From Xestospongia bergquistia (Eukaryota > Porifera > Demospongiae > Haplosclerida > Petrosiidae): a stretch of 64,000 nucleotides of DNA. Shown piece by piece: positions 61,401 to 64,000 of this stretch. Positions within the stretch are counted from its first letter, which is position 1. Every line of letters starts with the position of its first letter. Under the pieces are notes generated by a model. That model ran no database searches. It was not told the DNA's origin and saw only the letters and a program-made list of their open reading frames with translations. Location: NCBI GenBank assembly GCA_963965975.1, contig OZ014414.1:8427230-8491229 (forward strand), read 5' to 3'. The translations under genes and the position numbers were made by a program.

Positions 61401-63822
61401 TTATAACCATACAAGGTGTTCCTTTTACAACAAGAATAACATCATTATTACTTATGTCAACTATAGGTGGAGTCAACTAAGACACAGTCAGTGTATTAAT
61501 ATTTGTCATTAACAATATATGTAGTAGTTATATTATATTATTACCTGTAGTTTTATATGTGGACTCTTCTTGACTGGATTTTGTTTGTGTTTCCTCAACT
61601 CCTTGATCAGTTACTGGTTTACGAACCTTTGATATGAATGCTAGATCTAGTAACAATGTCATATAATGAGAAGTCACTAATACTTGTTACCTTTTAAGTT
61701 CTGTCTTAATCCCTCAAACTGTTTGTTTCTCTCTCTTAATCGTAATGTCAATGACATTATTACTTCCTGTAGTGTCTCCAACTCTTTTTGTCTCTCTACA
61801 GACACTGACAGTAACTCTTCCTTAATAACTAAATAATTATTAATTATAATTATGTATTGATAAATCAGTAACACAGACTATGTTAGTGATAGCTATTGTA
61901 TTAATAATACCTTCCTTCCATTTCAAAATTGATGTCAAATCTTTGATTGTTTTTTCTTTCATTTGTTTTCTTTCTACATAGAAATATTGAATTTTAAATC
62001 AGATATATCATATAATAGACAGCTATTAAATAAACAGTGATTATTGACTACATGGACAAATACCTTCTCTTTGTTGGACAACAGATGATATTTGTAAAGT
62101 CATCTTTTTACTGATGGTTTGTCGTAGTTCAAGTTGACTTCTTAACTCCTTTGTATTCTCTTCTACAGTAGGTCTAACCTCCTATATATCAATAAACAAC
62201 ACATGTAGTAACTGTTGTCTAATGATACTCATCTCTTACCTTGTCTCTTTGATGTTTATCATAAATGATGTCATAGCCTATTGTTAGCTTGAGCAATCTC
62301 ATCTCCTTCAATAAGTCAAGATTTTCATTTGCTGTCACTAATAGAATATCCATCATATGGTGTGGAGCATAGCAGGTAACAATGATAGAGTTGCCTTCAT
62401 TAATAGCTTGAACTTGGACGTTACTCACTAAATCTTCAAAAGCTTTTGATAGCAAGTCTCTAATATCGTTAAGAGTGTGCTCATCTGTCTTCCACTCCAA
62501 AACAAACTCAATAGTCTCACAGGTAAGGTGATGAGATGACAAGATTCTCTTGAAGCTTTCTTTACAACATACACTAAGTTTAACTTTTTGGCAAAATGTA
62601 TCAACTGCTGTCTTGAACTTTGTTATGTGTGGTTTAGCATCTGTGATGTTATATTGCTCAACAATAGCTTCTAAGCAACAGATATTAATAATTGAACATT
62701 TGTCTTCAATAAGCTCCATTACATCATCAAATGATTCAGCTAATGATAATTGAGGTTTTAGTTCTCGGAAACATCTTCGAAGGTAGGTTTTGAGTTCATT
62801 TAGCGAAGGAATACCAGCCTTAATTAGATGCGCAACAGCATGAATAAGATTACCAAATGTCACTCTCATCTGATCAAAATCATATTGATATGTGCGCTGA
62901 AGAGTGACTTTACGAGGAAAGGTTTGATCTACAGATATAAAAAGTAATATGAATAATTATTGTTAAATTTATCAACAACACTTACGATATTCTTTGAGTA
63001 TATCATTAGCAACAGGTACTGTTTGTTCAGATTTCAATAAGATGCTAGTAAGTACCCTTAGTTTGCTCGGTTCCTCAGACATTGTAGCATGTATTGCTTT
63101 CAATGGACCATCTCCTAGTACATTTCCCAATCTATTGAGTTCATCTAATGTCTCCTTAGAGATCACTCTCTCTGTATATAACATCTGAACAATCTCCATA
63201 GGAAGTGCAAGTGGTGAGATCTTATCAGAGTGTTTCTGTAACATTTGACAAGCTAGAGTGGATAAAAGTAAAATTAAATAATAAATATTAATATTATATA
63301 AGTACTATTAACATTAATTTATACCTGTATTTAAATCAAGTTTTTCATGTTTTTGTTCTAATTCCTCTTTCTTATCATCTTGTTTTCTCTTTCTTGAACT
63401 TGGTATGTCAATGCCCTCTATTAATTATATATTTATATTTTATTAGATCTAATGAACACAACGTTCTAATTACCTCTAGTTAAGTGTTCATGTATTTCAG
63501 TAGCTTTCTTTATATTATTAACAATAGGAATCTTAATAGCATCAATCACTGTTTCCCAGGTAACAAGATGTGACTCAGTAGTAGTTAACCAGCTCTTAAT
63601 GACTTGATCAAGTTTGTAAGTATTGCTCTTCTCACATTCTTTTAAACCATTTAAAACACTTTGAGGAACATCAAGTGACGCACCAATCTCATACCACTTG
63701 TCATTAATATCAGCTAATAAATTGAGTAGTTCATATTTAGTAGGAGAAATACCTGAAAAATAGATAAATTAAATAATAACAAAGAATTCTATCAAGTCTT
63801 GTATCTCACGTAATTGTGCCAT
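58472..63822 (-). CDS. G6: Death(B)-CARD-like-unknown domain-coiled coil-LRR receptor-like protein, 851 aa
   Basis: Exons 63810-63822 (MAQL), 63474-63752, 63325-63417, 62986-63252, 62240-62928, 62064-62181, 61911-61973, 61691-61828, 61545-61646 and 58472-59265. They total 2556 nt, 852 codons with no internal stop. The Death B exon has no internal Met long enough to make an obvious ORF by itself but is fully open (ISPTKYELLNLLADINDKWY, VIKSWLTTTESHL). The CARD-like domain is full length. The unknown domain is close to that of G4 (SVCCKESFKRILSSHH). There is no acidic exon. The LRR exon has its own strand residues (for example KGLRLSYCN). Two insertions unique to this copy lie in the last intron. 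Role inferred as for G3. Confidence 0.85.
59391..59404 (-). promoter_or_regulatory. RFX X-box-like site upstream of G6 LRR exon
   Basis: GTTGCCATAGTAAC retained although the bases around it have diverged; GC box also retained. Confidence 0.45.
59450..61544. other. last intron of G6 with two private insertions
   Basis: Empty P-like target (GTGGAAT) near 59440. Relative to other units, about 350 bp is inserted at about 60225-60580 and about 165 bp at about 60848-61010, both AT-rich and without recognised ends. X-box-like site at 60634-60647. Confidence 0.5.
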
Positions 63823-63851
63823 AGCGAGTTAGAGGTCACTAGTCTAGATAG

Positions 63852-63869
63852 GGTGTGGTTGCACATTCC
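63852..63869 (-). promoter_or_regulatory. TEAD-like plus RUNX-like site upstream of G6
   Basis: GGAATGTGCAACCACACC on the minus strand: both half motifs kept with two extra bases between them. Confidence 0.35.
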
Positions 63870-64000
63870 ATGAATATTGTATAGTGTGTGTATTTCATAA
63901 CAAGCTTTATTTCCCCTAATTAGCTCTCAGCCTGCCTTCCCAGCTATCTGTCATCTGTTTACAGTACATCTATTGGTCTCTGATCGATAACAGTCATGAT

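Overview
The window is AT-rich animal DNA (short spliced exons, GT-AG introns, no operons). It looks like a demosponge, most like Amphimedon queenslandica. That reading rests on Death-superfamily/LRR gene families of sponge type and compact introns, and it comes from memory, not a search.

The core is a tandem array of six minus-strand paralogues, here called G1 to G6: G1 2525-9723, G2 16417-18981, G3 22034-27270, G4 30318-35577, G5 43110-53566, G6 58472-63822. I reconstructed each from splice sites. Order along the protein: short N-terminal exon; Death-fold domain (type A in G1-G3, type B in G4-G6); basic linker; CARD-like domain; about 230-residue domain I can place in no named family; coiled coils; optional acidic exon; one C-terminal exon of RNI-type leucine-rich repeats. 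There is no NACHT/NB-ARC ATPase. The exons join in one continuous frame in G3 (880 aa), G4 (868), G5 (850) and G6 (851). G1 has one in-frame TGA. G2 has lost its LRR exon. In the LRR exon, differences among copies cluster at the exposed positions of the LxxLxLxx strands while the rest is nearly invariant. This is the pattern of a diversifying recognition surface and is the main finding.

Between the units lie other pieces. 1-1.1 kb holds the 3' exons of an FBXL-like LRR gene. 11.2-14.15 kb holds a decayed HSPA12-like gene whose last exon recurs at 20.5, 28.8, 41.2 and 57.1 kb. Fragments of a hAT/ZBED-like transposase lie at 1.4, 14.6 and 41.9 kb. Two copies of the 3' half of a tyrosyl-tRNA synthetase gene (EMAPII-like tail) lie at 36.0-37.8 and 54.5-56.3 kb. 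A dehydratase (IlvD/Edd) fragment lies at 40.4-40.8 kb. A GC-rich, hairpin-rich island at 39.65-40.04 kb has the layout of an RNA polymerase III gene.

The last introns of G1 and G5 carry a family of P-element/THAP9-like DNA transposons. All sit at the same position, which is empty in G4 and G6, and are separated by repeated GTGGAAT target duplications. The largest copy (44080-48078) has two convergent genes: a transposase missing its catalytic core, and a second ORF of unknown function. About 6.4 kb covering G2 and its flank (15225-about 21650) recurs almost unchanged 8289 bp further on, a very recent duplication or conversion. The array therefore looks like a young, recombining cluster of putative intracellular receptors or adaptors.
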